Assembly: GCA_964639875.1 (NCBI GenBank)
Contig: CAZXEM010000008.1
Span: forward strand, 1-21,260
Length of the DNA stretch: 21,260 nt
DNA from: CAZQLW01 sp964639875
Lineage (GTDB): Archaea > Nanobdellota > Nanobdellia > Woesearchaeales > GW2011-AR9
Direction of reading: 5' to 3'
The translations under genes and the position numbers were made by a program. Below the pieces are notes generated by a model. The model made no database searches, was not told the DNA's origin, and saw nothing but the letters and a program-made list of their open reading frames with translations. This document shows positions 13,476-21,260 of the stretch, piece after piece (position 1 is the first letter of the stretch; the number at the start of each line of letters is the position of its first letter).

Positions 13476-14018
13476 ATGGACACAACAAAAATAATGGCCT
13501 GGATTATTATTATCTTAATGACTGTCAGCGTTCTTGGAGTTGTTGGAGGAAGTTTCTTTTCTGAAGATGGCAATAAGAAATATAACGGGTTCACATTCAT
13601 CAATACTAATAATTATTGGAGTTTAAGAGTTAATGGTGAAGAATATTCATTTCAATATTTACCAACAGAATTAGAAAATTTGACACTCCCTGCAGAAAGT
13701 CTTGACTTTAGTTTAGGGAAAGTTTACTTAGGTTTTAAACCAGCTGATACTATTAATTGGGAAGGGTCACTTAATTTACTCGCATTCACGCTATATAAAC
13801 AAAACATTATGCCCCAAGAATCATGTCTTATTGAAGAAGGTTGTCCGGACATTCCTATCATTAATTGTCAAGAGAATCCAGGAATAATTATAGTTTCTGG
13901 TGATGAAACAAGTTATACTCAAGACCAGAAATGTTTAATAATGACCGCAACTGATAACCAGGAATTAACAAAACTAACTGAAAGATTAATTTACAAATTG
14001 TTAGGCGTTATGAATTAA
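13476..14018 (+). CDS. membrane-anchored extracytoplasmic protein of unknown function
   Basis: 180 residues. Residues 7-27 form one hydrophobic helix (signal anchor or uncleaved signal), and the rest is hydrophilic, so the domain probably lies outside the membrane. Four Cys occur in the second half (CLIEEGC, then NC, then KC), enough for two disulfides or a metal site. The region 50-100 has alternating strand pattern (YWSLRVNGEEYSFQYLP). No known family is recognised. It precedes aglB by 15 nt with a GAGGA between them, so the two are co-transcribed. It may be an accessory factor of, or a substrate for, the oligosaccharyltransferase; this is inference from position only. Confidence 0.72.
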   Translation: MDTTKIMAWIIIILMTVSVLGVVGGSFFSEDGNKKYNGFTFINTNNYWSLRVNGEEYSFQYLPTELENLTLPAESLDFSLGKVYLGFKPADTINWEGSLNLLAFTLYKQNIMPQESCLIEEGCPDIPIINCQENPGIIIVSGDETSYTQDQKCLIMTATDNQELTKLTERLIYKLLGVMN

Positions 14019-14033
14019 GAGGAATTTATCAAT

Positions 14034-16853
14034 ATGGATGAAAAAGAGTTAGAGAAGAAAAGGGACAATATTGTTGCTGGAGTTAAAGGATTTTTTTCTA
14101 AAAATGAAAATGAAGACGAAAATAAAGAATTTGACGAATTTAAAGAAAAAAGGGAACAGTTAATAAAATTTTGTAAAGAAAAAAAGCAGTGGCTCATCTA
14201 TTTATTCTTAGCAATGATAATTTGGTTCGGAGCTTATATTAGAACTAGAAATTTAGGACTTTTAAAAGATATGACAACTGGAAAATTCATTCCACAAGCT
14301 CTTGACCCACACCTTTTCTTAAAATATGCTCGCTATATAGTGGAACACGGAGCTTTACTTGCCCATGACCCTACCCGTTTCGTTCCCCTAGGAACTTCTA
14401 CAGTGAATTATGTTTTTATGAGTGGATTTATTGCTTATTTATACAAATTTATTCATTTATTTGTTCCTTCTGTTACTTTAGAATATATCCATATCATTTA
14501 TCCTACGATTTGTTTTTCTTTTGCAATGGTCTTCTTTTTTCTCTTAGTAAGAAGATTGTTTGATTGGAAAGTTGGCTTATTAGGAACTTTATTCCTTTCT
14601 ATTGTCCCTGCTTTTCTTCATCGGACAATGTCAGGCTTTTCTGATCACGAAGCTTTAGGAATCTTATTAATGTTTATGGCAATGTATTTTTATGTTCTTG
14701 GCTGGCAAACTAAATCAATGACAAAAACTCTTTCCTGGGGACTTCTAGCAGGAATTTTTACTGGTTTCATGGGTTTAAGTTGGGGTGGTTGGAAATTTTT
14801 AATTCTAATTATTAGCATTTTTGTCCTGATTGAATTCTTCTTTGAAAAAATAAGTAAAAAAGATGTTTATCAATATGGATTATGGGTTATTGGTTTTGTT
14901 ATCGCTACTACCACTTGGATCCCCATGTTTAATATGAAATTATTGTTTGGTTCATTTACGACCGGAATTGCTTTTTTAGTATTATTTATGTTAATAGTAG
15001 ACTTAGTTTTATTCAAATATGATCTCTTGAAAATTAAGCAAAAAGTTAAAGGAAAAGTACCATTAAGTATTATTAGTCTAGTTGTAAGTTTTATTATTGG
15101 TATTGGTGCCCTGATGGTTATTCTTGGACCAGCAACTTTAACATTACAAGTGGAAGAAATTAGTGATAATTTATTACATCCATTAGGAAACGATCGTTGG
15201 CAATTAACTGTTGCTGAACAACACCAACCCTACTTTACCGATTGGGTAGGACAATTTGGCCCTCCATTTTTAAAACTTAAAGATAACATTTTTTCAGGCA
15301 TACCCTTGTATTTAACGTTATTCATGTTAGGGTCAATACTCCTATTTTATAATATGGTAAAAGAAAATAAAAAAAGATTTTCTTTAACCGCAGTTTATAT
15401 AATATTTATTTTAGCTTTTGTCATGAGCAGACATTCCGCAGGTAGCTTATTTAACGGGACAAATTTTATTTCAAAATTAGTTTATCTAGGAAGTTTAGCG
15501 GGTTTTGCCATTTTAAGTGCAATGTTTTTTTTCAAGTCATATTATAAAGATAAAGAAGCTTATAAAAAAATTATTTCTTGGGACAAAAAATATATTTTTG
15601 TTTTAGTTTGGTTCTTAATCATGGTAGTTGGGGCAAGAGGTGCAGCAAGATTATTTTTCATTTTTGCACCCATTACTGCTTTAATGGCTGCTTATGGCAC
15701 AGTAGAACTAAGTGAACTTGCTTTCAAAATCAGAAAAAGATCTCACAAATTCATTATTTTAGCTATTCTTTTAATAGTTTTGTTAAGTCCCTTTACATTT
15801 TCAAGCATTTCAACTAAAGGAATAATCCCTTCATTTAGCGAATCTAGCTTGAACCAAGGAAAATATTCCGGCCCTGCATATAATCAACAATGGCAAATCA
15901 CTGGTAGTTGGGCCAGAGAAAATGTTCCTGAAAATGCAGTTTTTGGTCATTGGTGGGATTATGGATATTGGGTCCAAAACGGATTTCAAAGAGCCACAGT
16001 TTTAGATGGAGCTAATAAAATTAAGTATTGGAATTATTTAATGGGCAGACATGTTCTTACCGGTCAATCTCAAGAAGAAGCATTAGAATTTTTAAAAGTA
16101 CATAAAACCACTCATTATTTGATCGTTGCCGATGAAATTGGAAAATATACTGCTTACTCTTCAATTGGTTCAGATAAAAATTATGACCGTTATAGTTGGA
16201 TTACTACGTTTAAATTGAACGAAAAAGAAACTAAAGAAACTCGTAATTCTACAATCTTAACTTACCAAGGTGGTTATGTGCTTGACGATGATTTTGTTTG
16301 GAATGGCATTGTCTATCCAAGATCTGACGCAGGTATTGGAGCAGTATTCTTACCAATAAAACAAATTGAGAAAAAAATTGGTAACGAGACAGTACAAGAT
16401 ATTGAGATTCAACAACCAACAGTGGCTTTAATTTATCAAGGTAAACGTACTGATGTACCTTTAGAGTGTGTCTACTTTAACGGTAAAATGGTTAAATATG
16501 ACCAACCAGGTTTGAAAGGTTGTTTCCGTCTTCTTCCCGTCCTTGATGGCAATGGACAAATGCAAAATCCGTTAGGAGCTGGATTATATGTGTCTGAAGA
16601 GGGTGTAAATGCTTTATGGGTTAATTTATACGTCTTTGAACAAAATAATCCTGATTATGAGACTTCTGCTTTTAAGAAAATTTATGATGATTCTTATCTT
16701 TCACAATTAGTTTATATCCAAGGAAGAGTTATGGGCCCGATGGGGATTTGGGAAATTGAGTATCCAGAAGGGTTTACTGTTGATCAAGAAACTAAAGATA
16801 AATATCTTGGTGGTAATGAACTATTACCTGATTACTTCTATGATGTGAATTAA
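14034..16853 (+). CDS. aglB: oligosaccharyltransferase AglB/STT3
   Basis: 939 residues. The enzyme transfers the lipid-linked glycan to Asn in N-x-S/T on the outer face of the membrane. A charged cytoplasmic N-terminus (1-50) comes first. About 12-13 membrane helices occupy residues 52 to about 590, and a soluble catalytic domain completes the protein. The first external-loop acidic motif is ALDPHLF (D91). A second acidic motif is SGFSDHEA. The TIXE-type motif is TVAEQHQPY (E395). The hallmark WWDYG lies at residues 640-644, followed by DGANKIKYWNYLMGRH. All catalytic metal and sequon-binding elements are thus present. Start choice rests on the AGAGGAA site. It converges with the glycan operon on the other strand, 29 nt away. 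Confidence 0.97.
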   Translation: MDEKELEKKRDNIVAGVKGFFSKNENEDENKEFDEFKEKREQLIKFCKEKKQWLIYLFLAMIIWFGAYIRTRNLGLLKDMTTGKFIPQALDPHLFLKYARYIVEHGALLAHDPTRFVPLGTSTVNYVFMSGFIAYLYKFIHLFVPSVTLEYIHIIYPTICFSFAMVFFFLLVRRLFDWKVGLLGTLFLSIVPAFLHRTMSGFSDHEALGILLMFMAMYFYVLGWQTKSMTKTLSWGLLAGIFTGFMGLSWGGWKFLILIISIFVLIEFFFEKISKKDVYQYGLWVIGFVIATTTWIPMFNMKLLFGSFTTGIAFLVLFMLIVDLVLFKYDLLKIKQKVKGKVPLSIISLVVSFIIGIGALMVILGPATLTLQVEEISDNLLHPLGNDRWQLTVAEQHQPYFTDWVGQFGPPFLKLKDNIFSGIPLYLTLFMLGSILLFYNMVKENKKRFSLTAVYIIFILAFVMSRHSAGSLFNGTNFISKLVYLGSLAGFAILSAMFFFKSYYKDKEAYKKIISWDKKYIFVLVWFLIMVVGARGAARLFFIFAPITALMAAYGTVELSELAFKIRKRSHKFIILAILLIVLLSPFTFSSISTKGIIPSFSESSLNQGKYSGPAYNQQWQITGSWARENVPENAVFGHWWDYGYWVQNGFQRATVLDGANKIKYWNYLMGRHVLTGQSQEEALEFLKVHKTTHYLIVADEIGKYTAYSSIGSDKNYDRYSWITTFKLNEKETKETRNSTILTYQGGYVLDDDFVWNGIVYPRSDAGIGAVFLPIKQIEKKIGNETVQDIEIQQPTVALIYQGKRTDVPLECVYFNGKMVKYDQPGLKGCFRLLPVLDGNGQMQNPLGAGLYVSEEGVNALWVNLYVFEQNNPDYETSAFKKIYDDSYLSQLVYIQGRVMGPMGIWEIEYPEGFTVDQETKDKYLGGNELLPDYFYDVN

Positions 16854-16857
16854 AATT

Positions 16858-16878
16858 AGAATTTAAATTATTCTTTTT
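16858..16878. terminator. terminator between convergent aglB and the glycan operon
   Basis: AGAAT/ATTCT forms a 5-bp stem with a 7-nt loop, followed on the plus strand by TTTTT and then by a longer T-run (about 16888-16899) inside the 3' end of the methyltransferase gene. The T-runs should end aglB transcripts. AT-rich sequence on the other side may serve the minus strand. Confidence 0.4.
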
Positions 16879-16882
16879 GGTT

Positions 16883-17590
16883 TTACTTTTTTTTTTTCTT
16901 ACAAATTATAACCACATTAAAACACCAACCCCAAATGACATTAAACGGTTTTATTAACCAATAAAGCCAACTAGTATATTGAGGAAATAATTGAGTTAAT
17001 TGGAAAAATCCAGGAATTGTTGCTGAAATACCTTTTTTCTTTTCAATTTTTAAATATTTTTTAATGATTTTCAAGTATTCTTTAATTGGTCTATCTCCAG
17101 GATGATAAGAAATTTTTGCAGTCCTTAATAAATTACCTGTAAAGAGAAACATCACTCTTGATGATAAATGAGCCAAGTTTGGGATACTAAAAATTAATTT
17201 ACCTTTAGGTTTTAATATTCTAGTTAATTCCTGTATTAACTTTTCTTGGAAATCAAAATTAAAATGTTCAATCACATCTAAACAAAGAATTAAATCGAAA
17301 CTATTATCTTCAAAACTATTATCAAATATATCTTCTTTAATTACATACTCATTACTATAAAATTTATCAATTCCAACAATGTCATAACCTTTCCTTTTAA
17401 ATTCTTTAACCAACAATCCTTGACCACAACCAACATCAAGAATTCTACACCCTTTTGGAACTTTAGAAAGTAAGTTATTAATATATTTCATTTTAGCAAT
17501 GAACGTATGTTTATAAGACCATTTTTCAAAAGTCCAATTTGGATTGATTCTCTTTAAATGTTCTCCAGAATAAAGTTTTTTATAATTCAT
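16883..17590 (-). CDS. SAM-dependent class I methyltransferase
   Basis: 235 residues from the ATG at 17590. That start is chosen because it sits 1 nt after the radical SAM stop codon, behind AAAGGA, and gives a normal N-terminus (MNYKKLYSGEHLK). A longer frame to 17713 would merely overlap the upstream gene. SAM-binding motif I is ILDVGCGQG, the acidic residue after strand 2 is in VGIDKF, and the IEHFNF and LKPKGKLIFSIPN blocks follow, a UbiG-like arrangement. The C-terminus is hydrophobic and aromatic (about 205-228) and ends in a lysine tail, suggesting contact with the membrane. Being last in the glycan operon, it may methylate a lipid-linked sugar; this is inference. Confidence 0.87.
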   Translation of the reverse strand: MNYKKLYSGEHLKRINPNWTFEKWSYKHTFIAKMKYINNLLSKVPKGCRILDVGCGQGLLVKEFKRKGYDIVGIDKFYSNEYVIKEDIFDNSFEDNSFDLILCLDVIEHFNFDFQEKLIQELTRILKPKGKLIFSIPNLAHLSSRVMFLFTGNLLRTAKISYHPGDRPIKEYLKIIKKYLKIEKKKGISATIPGFFQLTQLFPQYTSWLYWLIKPFNVIWGWCFNVVIICKKKKK

Positions 17591-17591
17591 T

Positions 17592-19067
17592 TTAATATTC
17601 CTTTCTAAATAGGTTATAAAACGTTTTCCCAAATTTGTTTCCAGTAACAAATCTACGTAAACTGTTATAGACTTCATCATTACGAGAGATTTGATAAGCC
17701 ATTGCACCAACAAATTTTCCCATCCGATATTTTAAATGACTTTTTTTTGCCAAATTTCTACCTAAACGTAAAGCTTCTACTCTTTCTTTATACTTAAATT
17801 CTTTTGTTTCAAAAACTGGTAAACCTAATTTTGTTGTTGAATTTTTAAGAAATTCTTCTTTTGGCATAATGAACCTTGCCCTTCCCACTTTTTCTTGCTC
17901 TTCAATCCAAGCAAAAATTTCAGTCCCAGGATAAGGGATCATATTAGAAAAATTCACATAATCGGCAGGAATTGATTTAGCAAAATTTATTGAATCCATT
18001 GCTTGTTTAAAAGTTTCTTCTTGATGACCAATGATAAAATTCACTGCAAATTTCAAACCAATTCTTTTAGTCAGATTAAATGTTTCTCTAGCTTTTTCAA
18101 GGGTAATAGCTTTCTTAATAACTTTTAACAATTCTGGATTGCCTGTTTCTAACCCGTAAGCAACAAATTCACAGCCAGATTTTTTCATTAAACGCAATAG
18201 TTCTTCATCAACCCGATCTGCCCTAATTCCATTTGCACAATTCCAACGAAATTTCATACCACTATCTAAAATCATATTGCAAACTTTTTTTGCTCTTTCT
18301 AGGTCCATAGTGAATACATCATCAACAAATTCAAAATAACGAAAACCTTTATCATACCAATGTTTTAATTCTGCAAGAATATGTTCTGAACTTCTAGGCC
18401 GAAATGCCTGACCCATACTAACTTTAACATCGCAATAAGTACAACTATATGGGCATCCACGTGATGTTTCTAAAGGCAACCTCCTATCAATAAAATGGAT
18501 ATATTTTTTTAATTCAAATTTTTCATAAGCGGGAAAAGGTAATTGGTCCAACTCCCAATTCAATTTTCTAACTTTATTTTCAACAAGTTTATTTTCATCA
18601 CGCCAAATTAAACTATCAATTTCATCTAATGGCGTCCCACTACACAATTCAAGAAGTGAAATTTCTCCATCCCTCATAATTCCAAAATCTGCATCAGTTT
18701 TTTCTAATACTTCCTTTTTTACTGTAGAAACATGAGCTCCACCAAGAACTATGGGCAAACCGGTTTTTTTCTTTATTTCGTTGATTTTTTGATAAGTATT
18801 AACAAAATCGAAACTAAACATTGTAACGCCAATTAAATCTGCTCCAAAATCTTTCACTTTATTAACCACATCATTAATTGAATAACCTAATTGTAAATCA
18901 ATAACTTCAGTTTCAAACCCATGTTTATCAAGGTAAGCCATTAACATTGCAACTCCTAAATGAGGATTAAGTGCTTTACCATAACTAGCAGATACATCAG
19001 TTACTACAAAAAGAATACGTTTAAATCTACTTTGTTCAGTTTTAGTTATTTTCTGTTGTTCTAGCAT
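17592..19067 (-). CDS. B12-binding-domain-type radical SAM protein
   Basis: 491 residues. The N-terminal part (18-140) has the Rossmann-like layout of a cobalamin-binding domain (PHLGVAMLMAYLDKHGFETEVID, GVTMFSF, VLGGAHVS) but lacks the DxHxxG cobalamin-ligand motif, so B12 binding is doubtful. The radical SAM core carries the [4Fe-4S] motif C205-x3-C209-x2-C212 (TSRGCPYSCTYCD). It continues through FVDDVF, YGLETGNPELL and NFIIGHQEETF, and residues 400-491 form a helical C-terminal part. Related proteins perform methylations and rearrangements on lipids, antibiotics and cofactors. Its start overlaps the flippase by 26 nt and its stop nearly touches the methyltransferase, so the two enzymes may act on the same glycan or lipid carrier. 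Confidence 0.87.
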   Translation of the reverse strand: MLEQQKITKTEQSRFKRILFVVTDVSASYGKALNPHLGVAMLMAYLDKHGFETEVIDLQLGYSINDVVNKVKDFGADLIGVTMFSFDFVNTYQKINEIKKKTGLPIVLGGAHVSTVKKEVLEKTDADFGIMRDGEISLLELCSGTPLDEIDSLIWRDENKLVENKVRKLNWELDQLPFPAYEKFELKKYIHFIDRRLPLETSRGCPYSCTYCDVKVSMGQAFRPRSSEHILAELKHWYDKGFRYFEFVDDVFTMDLERAKKVCNMILDSGMKFRWNCANGIRADRVDEELLRLMKKSGCEFVAYGLETGNPELLKVIKKAITLEKARETFNLTKRIGLKFAVNFIIGHQEETFKQAMDSINFAKSIPADYVNFSNMIPYPGTEIFAWIEEQEKVGRARFIMPKEEFLKNSTTKLGLPVFETKEFKYKERVEALRLGRNLAKKSHLKYRMGKFVGAMAYQISRNDEVYNSLRRFVTGNKFGKTFYNLFRKEY

Positions 19068-20310
19068 TTTTATTTTTAAATCTTAATCTTTTTATACCAT
19101 AATAATTAAGTATTATTTTAAAGATTATGGTGATGGAAGTGGCAATTGGTGCTCCAATGATTCCTATCTTTAAAATAAGATAAATGTTTAAAATACTATT
19201 TATAATAAGAGACAAAATAAAATCTAAACTAATAATATGCAAATATTGCCCAGAAAACTGATTCTCACCAATAAAAACCGCATTAAGGTAAGAATAAACT
19301 ACTAATAAAGTTGAAGAAAGAATCAAAAACGGAGGTAACCAAAGATGTTGATACTCGTTTCCGTAAAATAAAGGTACAAAAAAATAAGTTAAAGTTAAAA
19401 CTAAAGCGGAGAAAGGTAACAAAATAACTAAAATTTTCTTTAAAGACCGTTTTAATTTATATCGATTAACAACCGCCATTGGCAATACTACTACTGGAAA
19501 AACGTACGCCACCATCCGAATAATGTTAGTGATTGAAGAATAAGCAGAATAAAGCCCTAAAGTATTAAAATTTACTAAATAAGCAATAATAATCTCGCTC
19601 AAAAACCTTAAAGAATAAAAACCAACTTGCATTAAAAAAAGAGCAAAAGCCAAGTTAAAAAACTTTTTTAAGTTCACATTAGTTTGCTCTTGAGTCACTA
19701 ATTTTTTAATTTGTGGTAAAGAAATTATCCCCGCAATAATTAAAGCTAAAGCCATGCTAAAAAGGAAAAAAACGAACGGTGATGATAAAAAAAATAAAAT
19801 GATAATGAAAATTATCCAAAAAATCCGATTAATTAATGAATAAGATGAAGCACTAACAAACCGTTTATAACCGCGCAAAATAGAATAAGTAATGAAATGA
19901 AAAGTATAAGCGATAATAAAAAGTACAAAAGCAAAATTAAAATGTTTAATTCCCGGATTTAAAGGCGTATAAGTAATCACTATTAAAGTTAAAAGTATAA
20001 AAAATATTGTTGAAGGGATAATAAGGAGAATAACTTTTTTCAAAGAATTATAAAGTTTTTCTGGTACTTTAATTATTGTTTGAGTTAAAGCTTCTGGTAA
20101 ACCGAAAGAGGTAAACAAAAAAATTAAGCTAACTAGGCTAAAAAAGAAAGTAAATATTCCTAATTCTTCTTGTCCATAAAAACGAGCAATTAAAATTTTA
20201 ACAATAATAATTGTTAAAGCAATAAACCCATAAACAAAAAAAGTTTTAAAAAGATGGCCCGAAGTTTCTCCAGTATTTTTTTTAAAGAAATGTTTTATAA
20301 GTTTTATCAT
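19042..20310 (-). CDS. polysaccharide/lipid-linked glycan flippase (Wzx, MATE-like)
   Basis: 422 residues, strongly hydrophobic with about 12 membrane helices evenly spaced. The N-terminal pattern, a short basic segment then FKTFFVYGFIALTIIIVKILIARFYGQEELG, is typical of the polysaccharide-biosynthesis (RfbX/Wzx) branch of the MOP superfamily. The segment FYGQEELGIFTFFFSLVSL at the end of helix 1 is the usual family block. The expected role is moving a polyprenyl-linked glycan from the cytoplasmic to the outer face, where AglB uses it. It starts 12 nt after the Alg13-like gene and ends in a basic tail (KRLRFKNKN). Confidence 0.9.
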   Translation of the reverse strand: MIKLIKHFFKKNTGETSGHLFKTFFVYGFIALTIIIVKILIARFYGQEELGIFTFFFSLVSLIFLFTSFGLPEALTQTIIKVPEKLYNSLKKVILLIIPSTIFFILLTLIVITYTPLNPGIKHFNFAFVLFIIAYTFHFITYSILRGYKRFVSASSYSLINRIFWIIFIIILFFLSSPFVFFLFSMALALIIAGIISLPQIKKLVTQEQTNVNLKKFFNLAFALFLMQVGFYSLRFLSEIIIAYLVNFNTLGLYSAYSSITNIIRMVAYVFPVVVLPMAVVNRYKLKRSLKKILVILLPFSALVLTLTYFFVPLFYGNEYQHLWLPPFLILSSTLLVVYSYLNAVFIGENQFSGQYLHIISLDFILSLIINSILNIYLILKIGIIGAPIATSITIIFKIILNYYGIKRLRFKNKNARTTENN

Positions 20311-20322
20311 TTTTTAACCAAT

Positions 20323-20781
20323 TCATTTATTTATAAATTCTTTGACAACTGTTCCCATCTCACATTTGGGCGGTTGATAAATTCCAAAATCATGATTTTT
20401 TGCTTTTTCTAAGCATGATTCTAATAATTCAACTTGATCACAATAAATTAAAGCAGAGGTTTCTTTCTCCATTGCTCGCAAATATTCCACTTGATGATTA
20501 GGGTCCGTTCTTTCCCTGTTAGGTAAAGTAATCAATTTTTTCTTCTTTCTTAAAACTTCAAACACTGTTCCTGGCCCACCATGACTGATTACTAAATCTG
20601 CATTTTCATAATAACTGTCTAATGGAGATTCAAACGTGAACCATTGACAATGTTTTGGTTTATAATCTCCATGGCCCAACTGAATTATGATCTCATCTTT
20701 AATTTTTCCCTCTTTTTTAAGTTTGTCCAATTCTTTAACCAAGATATCAAATTCTCCATTTCCCACAGTAACAAAAATCAT
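20323..20781 (-). CDS. Alg13-like glycosyltransferase catalytic subunit
   Basis: 152 residues, matching Alg13/PssE-type proteins, which supply the nucleotide-sugar-binding half of a two-part GT-B glycosyltransferase. Start MIFVTVGNGEFDILVKELD is the usual N-terminus. The UDP-sugar-binding block is LVISHGGPGTVFEVLRKKKKLITLPN (about 63-88), with NHQVEYLRAMEK after it. With the Alg14-like partner next door (4-nt ATGA overlap) it would add a sugar, in eukaryotes the second GlcNAc of the dolichol-linked glycan. Here the donor and acceptor are unknown. Catalysis at the cytoplasmic membrane face is expected. Confidence 0.92.
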   Translation of the reverse strand: MIFVTVGNGEFDILVKELDKLKKEGKIKDEIIIQLGHGDYKPKHCQWFTFESPLDSYYENADLVISHGGPGTVFEVLRKKKKLITLPNRERTDPNHQVEYLRAMEKETSALIYCDQVELLESCLEKAKNHDFGIYQPPKCEMGTVVKEFINK

Positions 20782-21260
20782 GATAATCTCCCTGCATAAA
20801 CAGCTTTAGGATAAACTTTTTTCATCGTTGCCCATTGCACCAAAAACAAATCTGAAACTGGATAAACTAATTTACCAGTTTGTGATTTATGGTGTACTCT
20901 AACCCAAGATTCAACAAAAATTGTTTTTATTCTTATTATTTTCGCTAACCAAAATAACGGAATAGTTAAAGAAGGGCCAGCACTAATAATTGTATCGGGA
21001 TTTGATTTTCTTAAAATTCTAAAAGCAGCAATTGTTGTTGGAAACATGTTAAAAAAAACTTTAATTAACGATTTATCTTTCATCAAACGAGGATTCTTCA
21101 TCCGATATATTTTTCCAAGAAATTTCACTTTTTTAGCTGAAGTTTGGTCATCATGACCAACTATATACTCGTAATTGTAATCTGAGCCCATCAAATCAAC
21201 TAATCTTAAGATTTGAGAGGTGTGGCCCCCCATCCCTAATACAATAAGTATTTTTTTCAT
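20778..21260 (-). CDS. Alg14-like membrane-anchoring glycosyltransferase subunit
   Basis: 160 residues, complete. The ATG is the last codon at the window edge, so its promoter and ribosome-binding site lie outside. Start MKKILIVLGMGGHTSQILRL and blocks YIVGHDDQTSAKK, ISAGPSLTIPLFWLAK and FVESWVRVHHKS are typical of Alg14/PssD/EpsF proteins, which recruit Alg13 to the membrane and hold the acceptor lipid. Unlike eukaryotic Alg14 there is no obvious separate N-terminal membrane helix; the hydrophobic segment TIPLFWLAKIIRIKTIF may associate with the membrane. It is the first visible gene of the minus-strand glycan operon, which may continue beyond the window. Confidence 0.92.
   Translation of the reverse strand: MKKILIVLGMGGHTSQILRLVDLMGSDYNYEYIVGHDDQTSAKKVKFLGKIYRMKNPRLMKDKSLIKVFFNMFPTTIAAFRILRKSNPDTIISAGPSLTIPLFWLAKIIRIKTIFVESWVRVHHKSQTGKLVYPVSDLFLVQWATMKKVYPKAVYAGRLS

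Noticed and set aside
17591..17713. 41-residue N-terminal extension of the methyltransferase
   Set aside because: It lies wholly inside the radical SAM gene in another frame. The ATG at 17590 has a ribosome-binding site and a normal family N-terminus.
1..21260. CRISPR array, transposase, phage or toxin-antitoxin genes
   Set aside because: No regularly spaced repeats and no recognisable proteins of these classes were seen; the three repeats near tRNA-His are unevenly spaced (about 244 and 772 bp).

Overview
The window reads as part of an archaeal genome, probably a low-GC DPANN lineage such as Woesearchaeota or Pacearchaeota. The assignment to archaea rests on several gene types: an AglB/STT3-type oligosaccharyltransferase, a type II methionine aminopeptidase whose five metal ligands fit the archaeal pattern, an archaeal/eukaryotic-like HisRS, a PMM-like HAD protein, a tRNA-His with an intron, and a free-standing 5S rRNA. 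AT-rich TATA-like boxes also lie about 25-30 nt upstream of many start codons that lack a leader. The lineage within archaea is inference.

Left part (1-7,550), mixed housekeeping. A membrane protein fuses a degenerate CDP-alcohol phosphatidyltransferase domain to a lipid (diacylglycerol-type) kinase domain. It is followed by a protein of unknown function. Next comes a compact 'His' locus: tRNA-His(GUG) with a 36-nt intron in its T-loop, an Asp/Glu racemase-family gene with no proper start codon, and hisS. Three copies of a short direct repeat punctuate this locus, one before the tRNA, one between tRNA and racemase, and one between racemase and hisS. Then come a two-helix membrane protein, small unknown proteins, map, a PMM-like HAD phosphatase/mutase, and the 5S rRNA gene.

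Middle part (7,600-12,509), nucleotide-sugar operon on the plus strand. A sugar nucleotidyltransferase, apparently starting at an AUU codon, is followed by UDP-glucose dehydrogenase, a 77-residue protein, a UDP-glucuronate 4-epimerase-like enzyme and a second (UDP-HexNAc-type) dehydrogenase. The genes overlap or nearly touch. The likely products are UDP-uronic acids for glycan assembly.

Right part (12,543-21,260), glycan assembly and transfer. UppP (polyprenyl diphosphate recycling) lies on the minus strand. On the plus strand a membrane-anchored extracytoplasmic protein precedes aglB. Convergent with aglB is a minus-strand operon, in transcription order: Alg14-like, Alg13-like, a Wzx/MATE-type flippase, a radical SAM protein, and a SAM methyltransferase. 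Together with the middle operon this makes a plausible protein N-glycosylation module: sugar activation and oxidation, lipid-linked glycan start by the Alg13/14 pair, flipping, transfer by AglB, carrier recycling by UppP.

The most unusual items are the T-loop intron in tRNA-His, the repeat family around it (which seems to have broken one small ORF and displaced the racemase start), the AUU start codon, and the CDP-alcohol transferase/lipid kinase fusion with a damaged first domain.
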